Assembly: GCA_934365945.1 (NCBI GenBank)
Contig: CAKRNE010000003.1
Span: forward strand, 1-64,000
DNA: 64,000 bases
Source of the DNA: an uncultured Agathobacter sp.
GTDB taxonomy: Bacteria > Bacillota > Clostridia > Lachnospirales > Lachnospiraceae
Direction: 5' to 3'
Shown here: piece by piece, positions 24,857 to 33,514 of the stretch
Numbering within the stretch: position 1 is the first letter of the stretch
How the letters are laid out: every line of letters starts with the position of its first letter
Position numbers and translations under genes: made by a program
Notes under the pieces: model-generated
What the model saw: only the letters and a program-made list of their open reading frames with translations
Told to the model about the DNA's origin: nothing
Databases searched by the model: none

Positions 24857-25369
24857 CTATCTCCCTTCTATATGCTGTAAAGCATCTCTGAAAATATGCT
24901 CGTAACGATATGTGTCAAACATATCCAAGATATTGTACTCTTTCAACAACTTGGATGTTAATGGCTTGTCGTATGGAACACCATACATAACAAGCTTACA
25001 TCTGAGATAGTGAACACACATACAGAAATATCTCACCATCTCAAACACAGGATTTTCAGGCTCCTGCAACATCTTCTCCCAAAGCCATACAGAACAGCTC
25101 ATAAATGGAAGATAGATTAACTCTCTCCCTGAAAAATCACCATTTTTAGCAGGGAAATCAAAATCAATCCTTGGGTATGTTATATGAATCTCACACCCTT
25201 TACCTTCTTTACATGCCAAATTCTGCACATAAAGAAAAACATCTGCCCTCACAGCTGCTAAAGCATCAATCACTTCTGATACCTCTACTTCTGTGAACTC
25301 CTTGTCCTCACAGACAGACATAATATCATTGAGCCTCTCGGCTCCTGATCTAAAATCCTTTATCCTCAT
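24857..25369 (-). CDS. Hypothetical protein, 170 aa
   Basis: A largely helical soluble protein starting MRIKDFRSGAERLNDIMSVC. One strand-rich part, CEIHITYPRIDFDFPAKNG, lies in the middle. It is the first gene of a three-gene operon about 100 nt after the methyltransferase terminator. The ATG has an SD (GAGG). No function can be assigned. Confidence 0.7.
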   Translation of the reverse strand: MRIKDFRSGAERLNDIMSVCEDKEFTEVEVSEVIDALAAVRADVFLYVQNLACKEGKGCEIHITYPRIDFDFPAKNGDFSGRELIYLPFMSCSVWLWEKMLQEPENPVFEMVRYFCMCVHYLRCKLVMYGVPYDKPLTSKLLKEYNILDMFDTYRYEHIFRDALQHIEGR

Positions 25370-25457
25370 AGTTACAAACCTCCATGAATTTTATTTTATA
25401 CTCTAAAGTGATAGAAATGGATGTGAAAACTTGATAAGGATATATACTTATAGACAG

Positions 25458-25486
25458 TAAAAGAGCTCGGGATTAAACCCAAGCTC
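25458..25486 (-). terminator. Terminator overlapping the end of the methyltransferase gene
   Basis: On the minus strand GAGCTTGGG pairs with CCCGAGCTC around TTTAAT (one G-U), followed by TTTTAC. The stop codon of the methyltransferase lies within the stem. Confidence 0.8.
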
Positions 25487-27398
25487 CTAAAGCATAGTTT
25501 TTTATTATATCATTTTTTCGCCAGTTATGAGCTTCTGTTCTAAGCTCATTATAACTGCTTTTTTTTCTATTACGCAGATGAGTTAAAAACTCATTGTATG
25601 GCATTATCTCAATATGATGCCCAATCTCTTTGTCACCCTCAAATGCATATGGGATATTTCTTCTTGAGTCAAAATTGCATATCATCATTTCCTTGTTGTT
25701 AGATTTATAATAAAAGAACAGCACCCACAAATTGTTGTCTTCAATATTCTTTGATGCATCTGTCTCATAATATAGCATGTTCATTTCACTCTTTATAACA
25801 AAAGGCTTAACAAAGCCATTATAATAGCAATCATAGTTCTTTATCAGAGGATGTCCAGCTTCTTGGTAGGATTTCCTATTCTTAGTAAATTCACTCTTTT
25901 TAAATTTATCTGTATTAATTTTTTTATATTGCATAGAAAAGAGCCAATTAAAATCAGCATAACGAAGAATATCCAGCATATCCTTATGCTCTTCATCCTG
26001 AAAAGGCACCGTATAATCTGTAGTAAGAAAATAAGGTGAATCAAGGTATATAAAACCATCAGAATATCCTTGTATAACAGTATAAAAATCTTCATTCTTA
26101 ACAATGGTATTCTTCAATGAATCCATATATTTTATACCTTTTTCAAATTTCACCTGAGATTTTTTTAGTCTGTACTTTTCCAGAAATGTTGCATCTGACT
26201 CATCCTGCTGATGGTATTTTTCATACTTCTTATCATCCTTATATTTAACCATCAAGACATTTCGCAGATACTTCATATATGCTTCAATATCCATATCTAT
26301 AGCATTAAACTGATTACCTCTTCCCTGCTTTTGCTTAAAGGAATTTAAAAACAGCCAAGCAACACCAATATCGTAAAACATTTCAATATCCTTAGCGGTA
26401 GCATTGTCAAAATTAAGCACTACCCCGATGGTTGCCTGTACATACTGATTATGAATATATACATAATTGTTTCTCAAGCGAATCATAACATCTTCAAACT
26501 TTTGATTATTGATATATTGTTCATAATTCTTTTTATGTTTTTGCCAATCATTAACAATATATAATTTCTGTCCTCCGCTTAAATCCTTACTTACAAAATT
26601 ATTATGTAGTTGTGCTAGTCTTTCTCTAACCTCTTTAGAATCATGCGACATAGAATATAAAAAGCATGCTGCACCTACATCAATATCATTCACAATACTT
26701 TCATTTGCACCGACAGATGCTGCGACTGTACCAGTTCCTGCAAAGACATCTATAAACCTTGGTAACTGGTTCAGCTTAGGTGCTACCCACTCGGTTGTAG
26801 TATCTGAATCAATCAGATTTTCTTCAGCTCCTTGCCTACCAGCTTCATAGTATGCTCTCTTTATTACAGTCGTAAGATAGGGTTGCTTTTTACCATTTCT
26901 ATTTAATGTGATGGAACTGTATGAGTCCCTATTGACCTTCTTTCTGTAACGAGGGGATATGTGCCATTTGTTAAATATGTTCTCACGCAATTCAACTGCT
27001 TGTATAAATTCCTTATCTGACATCTCAGTATGTTTTTTCTTGGAATCACCCTTGTAAGCTTCAACCAAAATAAAAAAACATATTTTTTTAAAGAGAACTG
27101 GATATATTGCTCTGTCATCAATCATACCATCATTAACTGGATAATATTTATTCTTCCAGTTTCTCAACCAGCCTAAGGAATCCCACTGAATACCTTTCCA
27201 TAAAATTCCTGTGCTTGAATAATTCAGAAAGCCCATAAATCCCCTGAACAGCTCGTCATATATAATATACTCTTTATTTGTAACAGCAGTACTGCTAGTG
27301 ATATTCTCACTTAATACTTTATCTATGTAATCCTTTTCGTTGCCTGAAACCTTCTCGTATGGTTCATATGTAAGCAACTTAAGCATCAACTCTATCAT
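25473..27398 (-). CDS. Dam-like DNA adenine N6-methyltransferase, 641 aa
   Basis: A class alpha/D12-type adenine methyltransferase. Motif I is FIDVFAGTGTV (about residues 215-225) for SAM binding, NDID follows at the acidic ribose contact, and motif IV is YLDSPYF (453-456 DSPY), a known DPPY variant. The N-terminal ~200 residues and a long insert between motifs are not recognised. The ATG at 27398 has AAGGTAGG 6 nt upstream. It is much longer than Dam (about 280 aa). No cognate restriction gene adjoins it, so it may be an orphan mask protecting element DNA. It has a paralogue with destroyed motifs at 13940. It is the outermost gene at the right edge. Confidence 0.87.
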   Translation of the reverse strand: MIELMLKLLTYEPYEKVSGNEKDYIDKVLSENITSSTAVTNKEYIIYDELFRGFMGFLNYSSTGILWKGIQWDSLGWLRNWKNKYYPVNDGMIDDRAIYPVLFKKICFFILVEAYKGDSKKKHTEMSDKEFIQAVELRENIFNKWHISPRYRKKVNRDSYSSITLNRNGKKQPYLTTVIKRAYYEAGRQGAEENLIDSDTTTEWVAPKLNQLPRFIDVFAGTGTVAASVGANESIVNDIDVGAACFLYSMSHDSKEVRERLAQLHNNFVSKDLSGGQKLYIVNDWQKHKKNYEQYINNQKFEDVMIRLRNNYVYIHNQYVQATIGVVLNFDNATAKDIEMFYDIGVAWLFLNSFKQKQGRGNQFNAIDMDIEAYMKYLRNVLMVKYKDDKKYEKYHQQDESDATFLEKYRLKKSQVKFEKGIKYMDSLKNTIVKNEDFYTVIQGYSDGFIYLDSPYFLTTDYTVPFQDEEHKDMLDILRYADFNWLFSMQYKKINTDKFKKSEFTKNRKSYQEAGHPLIKNYDCYYNGFVKPFVIKSEMNMLYYETDASKNIEDNNLWVLFFYYKSNNKEMMICNFDSRRNIPYAFEGDKEIGHHIEIMPYNEFLTHLRNRKKSSYNELRTEAHNWRKNDIIKNYALGAWV

Positions 27399-27498
27399 AT
27401 AAAACCTACCTTTATCACACAATACACTAATTATACAATAATAGAATTTACCTTGCCAGCTAAATCCAAAATTGACGGATTGTAATTTATCTTATATA

Positions 27499-27530
27499 CA
27501 AAAGAGAGGTGTCTAAAAAGACACCCCTCT
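27499..27530 (-). terminator. Terminator now serving ppdK
   Basis: AGAGGGGTGTC and AGACACCTCTC (minus strand) form a strong stem with a T-rich loop, followed by TTTTG. It is about 70 nt beyond the ppdK stop and, by the insertion model, is element-supplied. Confidence 0.88.
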
Positions 27531-27601
27531 AAAGGTCGTTAAAAACTAAATTTAAAACTATTTCTTAGCCTTTCACGCTCATATTTTCGAACAACCGTTC
27601 A

Positions 27602-30238
27602 CTATTTTGAGGCAATAGCAGCCTGTGCTGCAGCAAGACGAGCGATTGGTACACGGAATGGTGAACATGAAACATAGTCAAGTCCAATCTTGTGGCAGAA
27701 CTCAACTGATGAAGGATCTCCACCGTGCTCTCCACAGATACCAACGTGAAGGTTTGGATTAACCGGCTTTCCAAGCTTAATAGCTGTCTCCATTAATTTA
27801 CCAACACCTGTCTGGTCAAGCTTAGCAAATGGATCGTTCTCGAAGATCTTGTTGTCATAGTAAGCGTTAAGGAACTTACCTGCATCATCACGAGAGAATC
27901 CGAATGTCATCTGTGTAAGGTCGTTTGTACCGAAGCAGAAGAAATCAGCCTCTGTAGCGATCTCATCAGCTGTAAGAGCAGCTCTTGGGATCTCGATCAT
28001 TGTACCTACATGGTACTTGATGTCAGCGTTTGCAGCAGCGATCTCAGCGTCAGCTGTCTCAACTACAATCTTCTTAACGAACTTAAGCTCTTTGATCTCA
28101 CATACTAATGGAATCATGATCTCAGGCTCGATATCCCAGTCTGGATGAGCATTCTTTACATTGATAGCTGCACGGATAACAGCCTTTGTCTGCATCTTTG
28201 CAATCTCAGGATATGTAACTGCAAGACGGCATCCTCTGTGACCCATCATTGGGTTAAACTCATGGAGTGACTCACAGATAGCTTTAATTTCCTCTACTGA
28301 CTTGTTCTTAGCCTTTGCAAGCTTCTCGATGTCAGCCTCCTCTGTAGGAACGAACTCATGAAGAGGTGGATCAAGGAAACGGATTGTTACTGGGCATCCC
28401 TCAAGAGCCTCGTATAATTTCTCGAAATCTCCCTGCTGATATGGAAGGATCTTGTTAAGAGCTGTCTCTCTCTCCTCTACTGTATCAGAGCAGATCATCT
28501 CACGGAATGCAGCGATTCTCTCTGGATCGAAGAACATATGCTCTGTACGGCAAAGTCCGATTCCCTCTGCACCAAGCTCACGAGCCTTCTTAGCATCTGC
28601 AGGAGTATCTGCATTTGTACGAACCTTGAGTCTTTTGAAATCATCAGCCCATGCCATAACACGTCCGAACTCACCAGCGATTGAAGCATCAACTGTTGGG
28701 ATGATTCCAGCGTAGATGTTACCTGTTGTACCATCGATAGAAATCTCAGATCCCTCTGTGAATGTCTGTCCTGCAAGTGTGAACTTCTTGTTCTCCTCGT
28801 CCATGTTGATGTCACCACAACCAGATACACAGCATGTTCCCATACCACGTGCAACTACGGCTGCGTGAGATGTCATACCACCACGAACTGTAAGGATACC
28901 CTGAGCAGCCTTCATTCCTGTGATGTCCTCTGGAGATGTCTCAAGACGTACAAGTACGACCTTCTCTCCTCTTTCAGCCCATGCCTCAGCATCATCAGCT
29001 GTGAATACAACCTTACCACAAGCAGCTCCCGGAGATGCTCCAAGACCCTTTCCAAGTGGAGTTGCAGCCTTAAGTGCAGCAGCATCGAACTGTGGATGTA
29101 ATAATGTATCAAGATTACGAGGGTCAATCATTGCAACAGCCTCAGCTGGTGTCTTATGTCCCTCATCTACTAAATCGCAAGCGATCTTAAGAGCAGCCGG
29201 AGCTGTTCTCTTACCATTACGGCACTGAAGCATATAGAGCTTCTTGTTCTCAACTGTGAACTCCATATCCTGCATATCATGGTAGTGATTCTCAAGAGTC
29301 TCACAAACCTTAAGGAACTCAGCATATGCCTCTGGGAACTCCTGCTCCATCTGAGCGATTGGCATTGGAGTACGAACACCGGCAACAACGTCCTCACCCT
29401 GTGCATTGATAAGGAACTCACCCATAAGCTTGTTCTCACCAGTTGCAGGATCACGTGTGAATGCAACACCTGTACCTGACTCGTTATTTAAGTTACCGAA
29501 TACCATTGGCATTACGTTAACAGCTGTTCCCCATGAATAAGGGATATCGTTATCTCTTCTATAAACATTTGCACGTGGGTTGTCCCATGAACGGAATACA
29601 GCCTCGATAGCAAGCTTTAACTGCTCTACCGGATCTGAAGGGAAGTCTGTTCCTAACTGATTCTTGTACTCAGCCTTGAACTGCTCTGCTAACTCTTTAA
29701 GGTCAGCTGCTGTAAGGTCTACGTCAAATTTAACACCTCTGTCCTCTTTCATCTTGTCGATGAGCTGCTCGAAGTATTTCTTTCCTACTTCCATAACAAC
29801 GTCTGAGAACATCTGGATAAAACGTCTGTATGAATCATATACGAAACGCTCGAATGCTGGATCTGGGTTACCAGCGATCATAGCTGCAACAACATCATCA
29901 TTAAGACCAAGGTTAAGGATTGTATCCATCATACCTGGCATTGAAGCTCTGGCACCTGAACGAACAGATACGAGAAGAGGATTCTTAAGGTCACCGAATT
30001 TCTTTCTGTTAACCTCTTCCATCCATTTTACACCTTCCATAGTCTGAGCCATAATCTCATCATTGATCTTACGTCCATCATCATAGTACTGTGTACAAGC
30101 CTCTGTAGTGATTGTGAAACCCTGTGGTACAGGAAGTCCAATCTCTGTCATCTCAGCGAGGTTAGCACCTTTACCACCGAGAAGATTACGCATGGTCATG
30201 TTACCCTCTTTGAAGGTATATACCCACTTGTTTGCCAT
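27602..30238 (-). CDS. ppdK: Pyruvate, phosphate dikinase, 878 aa
   Basis: Interconverts pyruvate, ATP and phosphate with phosphoenolpyruvate, AMP and PPi. The N-terminal ATP-grasp part begins KWVYTFKEGNMTMRNLLGGK; the swivelling phosphohistidine site is GGMTSHAAVVARGMG; the C-terminal TIM barrel has LCRTEHMFF and FGTNDLTQMTFGFSRDD. Length matches the family. The ATG at 30238 has AGGAGG 9 nt upstream; a 29-codon extension is unsupported. The C-terminus (AAQAAIASK) is the likely integration site of the 27-kb element, whose entry seems to have replaced the last codons. It has its own promoter with a palindrome at the start site. Confidence 0.97.
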   Translation of the reverse strand: MANKWVYTFKEGNMTMRNLLGGKGANLAEMTEIGLPVPQGFTITTEACTQYYDDGRKINDEIMAQTMEGVKWMEEVNRKKFGDLKNPLLVSVRSGARASMPGMMDTILNLGLNDDVVAAMIAGNPDPAFERFVYDSYRRFIQMFSDVVMEVGKKYFEQLIDKMKEDRGVKFDVDLTAADLKELAEQFKAEYKNQLGTDFPSDPVEQLKLAIEAVFRSWDNPRANVYRRDNDIPYSWGTAVNVMPMVFGNLNNESGTGVAFTRDPATGENKLMGEFLINAQGEDVVAGVRTPMPIAQMEQEFPEAYAEFLKVCETLENHYHDMQDMEFTVENKKLYMLQCRNGKRTAPAALKIACDLVDEGHKTPAEAVAMIDPRNLDTLLHPQFDAAALKAATPLGKGLGASPGAACGKVVFTADDAEAWAERGEKVVLVRLETSPEDITGMKAAQGILTVRGGMTSHAAVVARGMGTCCVSGCGDINMDEENKKFTLAGQTFTEGSEISIDGTTGNIYAGIIPTVDASIAGEFGRVMAWADDFKRLKVRTNADTPADAKKARELGAEGIGLCRTEHMFFDPERIAAFREMICSDTVEERETALNKILPYQQGDFEKLYEALEGCPVTIRFLDPPLHEFVPTEEADIEKLAKAKNKSVEEIKAICESLHEFNPMMGHRGCRLAVTYPEIAKMQTKAVIRAAINVKNAHPDWDIEPEIMIPLVCEIKELKFVKKIVVETADAEIAAANADIKYHVGTMIEIPRAALTADEIATEADFFCFGTNDLTQMTFGFSRDDAGKFLNAYYDNKIFENDPFAKLDQTGVGKLMETAIKLGKPVNPNLHVGICGEHGGDPSSVEFCHKIGLDYVSCSPFRVPIARLAAAQAAIASK
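27612..27631. repeat. Right attachment-site repeat (attR candidate) in the ppdK 3' end
   Basis: Contains the 17-mer ATAGCAGCCTGTGCTGC identical to 360-376. It covers the last AAQAAIA codons of ppdK, so integration here leaves an intact gene. See the left copy for the pairing argument. Confidence 0.65.
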
Positions 30239-30297
30239 TTTGCAATTCCTCCTAAATTTTATTTCTGGTATGGTAAAAAACCATCCATATACTTGAT

Positions 30298-30330
30298 TAA
30301 TGTGTGCCCTTATACAAGCGCACACATTAA
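30298..30330. promoter_or_regulatory. Palindromic operator or leader hairpin at the ppdK start site
   Basis: TTAATGTGTGC and GCACACATTAA are near-perfect inverted arms, abutting the -10 box on its downstream side and covering the expected +1. No T-tract follows, so an operator or 5' stem fits better than a terminator. Confidence 0.55.
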
Positions 30331-30357
30331 TAATACCATAATTTCAGCAAATATCAA
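30330..30357 (-). promoter_or_regulatory. Predicted ppdK promoter
   Basis: On the minus strand TTGATA and TATTAT are separated by 16 bp. It lies about 90-120 nt upstream of the ppdK ATG and 10 nt from the end of the pilus operon. Confidence 0.55.
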
Positions 30358-30367
30358 CTAATTTTTG

Positions 30368-31486
30368 TTATCTGTTTTCTTTATCTGAAGATTTATTTTG
30401 TACATTATTCTTTTTTACTTTATTTGCCCTTAAATTCTTACCAATTACAAAGAACATAAGTGCAAGAATTGCAACTACACCAAGAGCTCCAACCGTGATC
30501 GGAACTACCATTCCACTCTCACTTATGAGCTTACCAAGCGGTACCTTATCAGGCTCAATCTGATGTGTATTATCACTGTTAGCTGCCTGAGGTGTCTGCT
30601 GATCTTCAATAGTTGTATTTGGCTGTGCCTCTGGGGCTGCCTCACCATCCTGAGGATTATTCTGACCATCAGGAACTACAACATCGGCAGCACCGTTTGC
30701 TCCACCTGCGGCACCATTTGCTCCTGCTCCATTAGCTCCGCCTGCAGCTCCATTTGCTCCTGCTCCATTAGCTCCGCCTGCAGCTCCGTTTACTCCTGCA
30801 GCATTGGCTCCACCTGTTCCGCCTGCAGCGCCGTTTGCTCCTGCTCCATTGTCACCACCATTTCCATTATTGGCCATATTAGTGGCGGCACGATTATAAA
30901 CAAAATTAAATATATTTTTTGACGCATCTGAAACCAGCTTACCTGATTGGTTGTAGCTGCTTGGGATATATCCATCAATATAAAGATATGCAATTACAGG
31001 TTCATCACCTACATTACCATAATATGTTTTGCTGTCTGCAAGCTTATTTCCGTTTGCATCAACATAATTAACGGTATATTCTGCTAACTCTCCCGGTATA
31101 CCGTAAGCAACCACATAATCCTGATCGCCCGATACAAGGAAAGCCGACTGTGCAACTGTATTATTATCACGACCGCTTAGTCTTATGCCCTTAACATAGT
31201 ATTTACTGTTTTCATTTAAAGAAACATTTCCCTGAGCATCACAACTGATAACATCACCATATTCCAATCCATTGACAACTACCTTATCACCTTTTGATTC
31301 GATTGAAACCGATGAACTGTTGCCGGATGCTTTTCTAACCTGTATACCACCATTTATACTGCCCTGTCCACCTGCCGAAAACGAAACAGTGTAGGTATAT
31401 GAAAATGCTTTGGCATTAGTTGACTGAGAAAAAATACCGGCCACCATAATCAAAGCAGCAGCGAAATATTTAAGCGACTTTTTCAT
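30368..31486 (-). CDS. MucBP-domain membrane protein with Gly-Ala-Asn repeats, 372 aa
   Basis: A signal peptide (MKKSLKYFAAALIMVAGIFS, cleavage near NAKA) is followed by a beta domain. Then comes a MucBP-like module (YTVNYVDANGNKLADSKTYY, GYIPSSYNQSGKL), a roughly 70-residue linker of 12-residue Gly/Ala/Asn repeats, and a single C-terminal membrane helix with a basic tail. There is no LPXTG motif, so it is likely membrane-anchored with a wall-spanning linker. The SD is GGGGGG; the gene overlaps the previous one by 17 nt and ends the pilus operon. MucBP modules are linked to mucin contact, so an adhesion role is plausible. Confidence 0.8.
   Translation of the reverse strand: MKKSLKYFAAALIMVAGIFSQSTNAKAFSYTYTVSFSAGGQGSINGGIQVRKASGNSSSVSIESKGDKVVVNGLEYGDVISCDAQGNVSLNENSKYYVKGIRLSGRDNNTVAQSAFLVSGDQDYVVAYGIPGELAEYTVNYVDANGNKLADSKTYYGNVGDEPVIAYLYIDGYIPSSYNQSGKLVSDASKNIFNFVYNRAATNMANNGNGGDNGAGANGAAGGTGGANAAGVNGAAGGANGAGANGAAGGANGAGANGAAGGANGAADVVVPDGQNNPQDGEAAPEAQPNTTIEDQQTPQAANSDNTHQIEPDKVPLGKLISESGMVVPITVGALGVVAILALMFFVIGKNLRANKVKKNNVQNKSSDKENR
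30711..30846 (-). repeat. 36-bp tandem repeats in the linker of the MucBP protein
   Basis: The unit GCTCCATTTGCTCCTGCTCC plus ATTAGCTCCGCCTGCA occurs twice almost exactly, then in two altered copies. It encodes 12-residue GANGAGANGAAG-type repeats. Length variation between strains is likely. Confidence 0.75.
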
Positions 31487-32210
31487 TTTTCTTAGCCCCC
31501 TTCCTGTTACTCACAAATGAAGTTATAAGTAGGGCAATACCTATAACAAAAATAACGATAGAAGCGATAGACCAAACATCGCCGGTCTTTACTCTGGATG
31601 TCTTAGTTGTAAATGTTGGGTGAGTAGGAGCATTTGGTGTTGAATTATCTTCAACAGCAAAGTTCATCATGAGCTTCGCAAGTGTATCCTGATATACATT
31701 ACCCTGACTTTCACCATCCAGACCAACTAAAAGCTTAACACTTCCACTCTCACCCGGCTCTAAGGTTTTAAGATAAAAAAAGTTGTCAAGAGAGTTTGTT
31801 GCCTCTTTTAGACCCTCACCGGCTGTTGTCGGTTTTTCACCACCAACACTGGTACTGCTATATATTGTGTCCTCTTTTCCATCAGGACCAACAAAAGTAA
31901 GAATATATGAATATCCTCCATTAGCAGCTACAGACTGTGCATCCTCAAGACTGCTAAGTACATCATTTGACATATACCATTTTGTTGAAATGCTGCTATC
32001 ATTTTTAATATTTACGGAAAATGTAACCTCATCTCCGGGCTGCATTTCCGAAACAGAAACTGCCAGTTTATTTGAATCAAAAGAGCTGACCATCTCTTTG
32101 CCGGTAAAACTACATGAACCGGCGGCTGTTGAATTTTCATCTGCATATACAGTGCTTATCGAACCAAGGATAAACAATATGCATGCAAATAATGCAATTT
32201 TCTTTTTCAT
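31470..32210 (-). CDS. Surface protein with KTGD sorting-like anchor, 246 aa
   Basis: Signal peptide MKKKIALFACILFILGSIST. The extracellular part looks like a single beta-sandwich (LAVSVSEMQPGDEVTFSVNI, WYMSNDVL, LEPGESGSVKLLVGLDGES) as in TasA/camelysin-like or minor pilin proteins. It ends RVKTGDVWSIAS, a 20-residue hydrophobic helix and a basic tail (NRKGAKKNEK). This is the layout of a sortase signal with KTGD in place of LPXTG. It could be the base or anchor pilin of the operon; whether the sortase accepts it is unproven. Confidence 0.78.
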   Translation of the reverse strand: MKKKIALFACILFILGSISTVYADENSTAAGSCSFTGKEMVSSFDSNKLAVSVSEMQPGDEVTFSVNIKNDSSISTKWYMSNDVLSSLEDAQSVAANGGYSYILTFVGPDGKEDTIYSSTSVGGEKPTTAGEGLKEATNSLDNFFYLKTLEPGESGSVKLLVGLDGESQGNVYQDTLAKLMMNFAVEDNSTPNAPTHPTFTTKTSRVKTGDVWSIASIVIFVIGIALLITSFVSNRKGAKKNEKVA

Positions 32211-32222
32211 ATTATCCTCCCT

Positions 32223-32972
32223 TTATTGTAAAGATAAAGCACCATTATCAGAAATACCAACATCTACACCCCATGCACTCTTTATTGCTGACTGTGCATT
32301 ATGAGTCTGGACAGCATCAACTGAAGCTTCAAGCACGAACTGCGCACCATCGTATTCATATGTTGTCGTAATTGTAGTATAGCCATCATCATTAGTTGTT
32401 GAGGTACTTCCAACAATTGTTGCAATGTCACTGTTAATGCTTATTTTATCAGCAAAATCAGATGAGGTCTGTCCTTTCTTCAAAATATTTGAATAATAAA
32501 AGACATTTCTTTCTGTAGTTTTAGCACTTGTGTCCTCAATCCAGCCATCGTTTGTAAAATTAATCTCAATCTTTGACGGATCCAACTCACCGCGTTTTTC
32601 TCCGGTTTCCTTGTCAACCCAGTAGTGCTGCACTGTTACTCGGACATATTCGTCAATTGAACCACTGTTTTTTACAGCAAGCTCTTCATTATATTTTTTG
32701 TCAAGAATAAGTTTCTCATCACCGGCATCCTTTAGCATGCTTCCAAGTAAAGTACCTGTTGCCTCGCTCCAGGCATCATCCTTATGCTGATAATCACGCC
32801 AGCTGACATCTTTTCCATTCTCTGTAAGTGTTACACCGATAGACTTTATATCAATCTGCGCAAGATAATTGTCACTCATATACGTCAGAGTTGCTTTAGT
32901 AGATCCAATAGTTGATACTGCAAGCATAATAACTGAGGAAGCTACAAGTATAAGTGGATATTTCTTCTTCAT
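32223..32972 (-). CDS. TasA/CalY-like secreted protein, 249 aa
   Basis: Signal peptide MKKKYPLILVASSVIMLAVS, with the mature start near TKATLTYMSDNYLAQID. The 'T.A.LTY.SD' junction is typical of SipW-type signals of TasA/camelysin relatives. It continues with beta-rich sequence containing NSGSIDEYVRVTVQHYWVD, a motif shared by many Lachnospiraceae secreted fibre-like proteins. There is no membrane anchor or LPXTG. It shares TAATG overlaps with its neighbour. It probably forms or caps extracellular fibres; this is inferred from family resemblance. Confidence 0.75.
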   Translation of the reverse strand: MKKKYPLILVASSVIMLAVSTIGSTKATLTYMSDNYLAQIDIKSIGVTLTENGKDVSWRDYQHKDDAWSEATGTLLGSMLKDAGDEKLILDKKYNEELAVKNSGSIDEYVRVTVQHYWVDKETGEKRGELDPSKIEINFTNDGWIEDTSAKTTERNVFYYSNILKKGQTSSDFADKISINSDIATIVGSTSTTNDDGYTTITTTYEYDGAQFVLEASVDAVQTHNAQSAIKSAWGVDVGISDNGALSLQ

Positions 32973-33514
32973 TACTTACCGCCCTCCTCATCATCATATT
33001 GAGCCTCGGCATCCCATTTTGCATCCGGAGCTACACAAGGATTTCCATTTTCATCATATGTAACAGGGGTACATTCCTGAACCACTACAACATTAAAATT
33101 GGTCTTTACCTTTTCACTAACCTTAATATAAGCAGTAATAGGCTCTGTCATTTCACCAACCGGTACCACTTTACTGTAATACCAATAACCGTCATCGGAA
33201 AGACTCCAATTATCACCGGATGCTGTGATTGTAAACTGACTCGCAGCTATTACTTTGCATCTGACAAAACAATCCACTTTACCGGTATTCTCAATCTGAA
33301 CGATCTTTTCCCAATCCTTAAATTTTTCCTTAACACGTGTCTTTGGCCCAATATCTATTGATACTCCACCCTTAGCAGAAGCATAGGTTGTAAAATATGC
33401 AAGTGTCGGTTTAACAGAAATACATCCAACAATTATTACCGACGCAAGGACTACACTCGCCAGAACACGATGCTTTTTATTAATTTTTTTACAAGACTCA
33501 AATATTTTTTTCAT
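32972..33514 (-). CDS. TasA/CalY-like secreted protein, 180 aa
   Basis: The N-terminus is basic (MKKIFESCKKINKKHRVLAS) with a hydrophobic core and then PTLAYFTTYASAKGGVSIDI; 'AYFT....A.gg..i..G' is the classic TasA/camelysin junction. It continues VQIENTGKVDCFVRCKVIAA, a fold also found in the next protein. I chose the ATG at 33514, which overlaps the preceding stop by one base (TAATG); an upstream ATG is inside the previous gene. It ends in an acidic tail (AEAQYDDEEGGK) with no anchor. Likely an assembled or secreted filament component. Confidence 0.76.
   Translation of the reverse strand: MKKIFESCKKINKKHRVLASVVLASVIIVGCISVKPTLAYFTTYASAKGGVSIDIGPKTRVKEKFKDWEKIVQIENTGKVDCFVRCKVIAASQFTITASGDNWSLSDDGYWYYSKVVPVGEMTEPITAYIKVSEKVKTNFNVVVVQECTPVTYDENGNPCVAPDAKWDAEAQYDDEEGGK

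Noticed and set aside
25473..27398. Complete restriction-modification system
   Set aside because: No restriction endonuclease gene adjoins the methyltransferase; the nearest nuclease-like genes (23248, 8242) are distant and of other types.
30563..30922. Cys/Ser-rich plus-strand open frame
   Set aside because: A shadow of the 36-bp repeats in the MucBP protein gene on the other strand.
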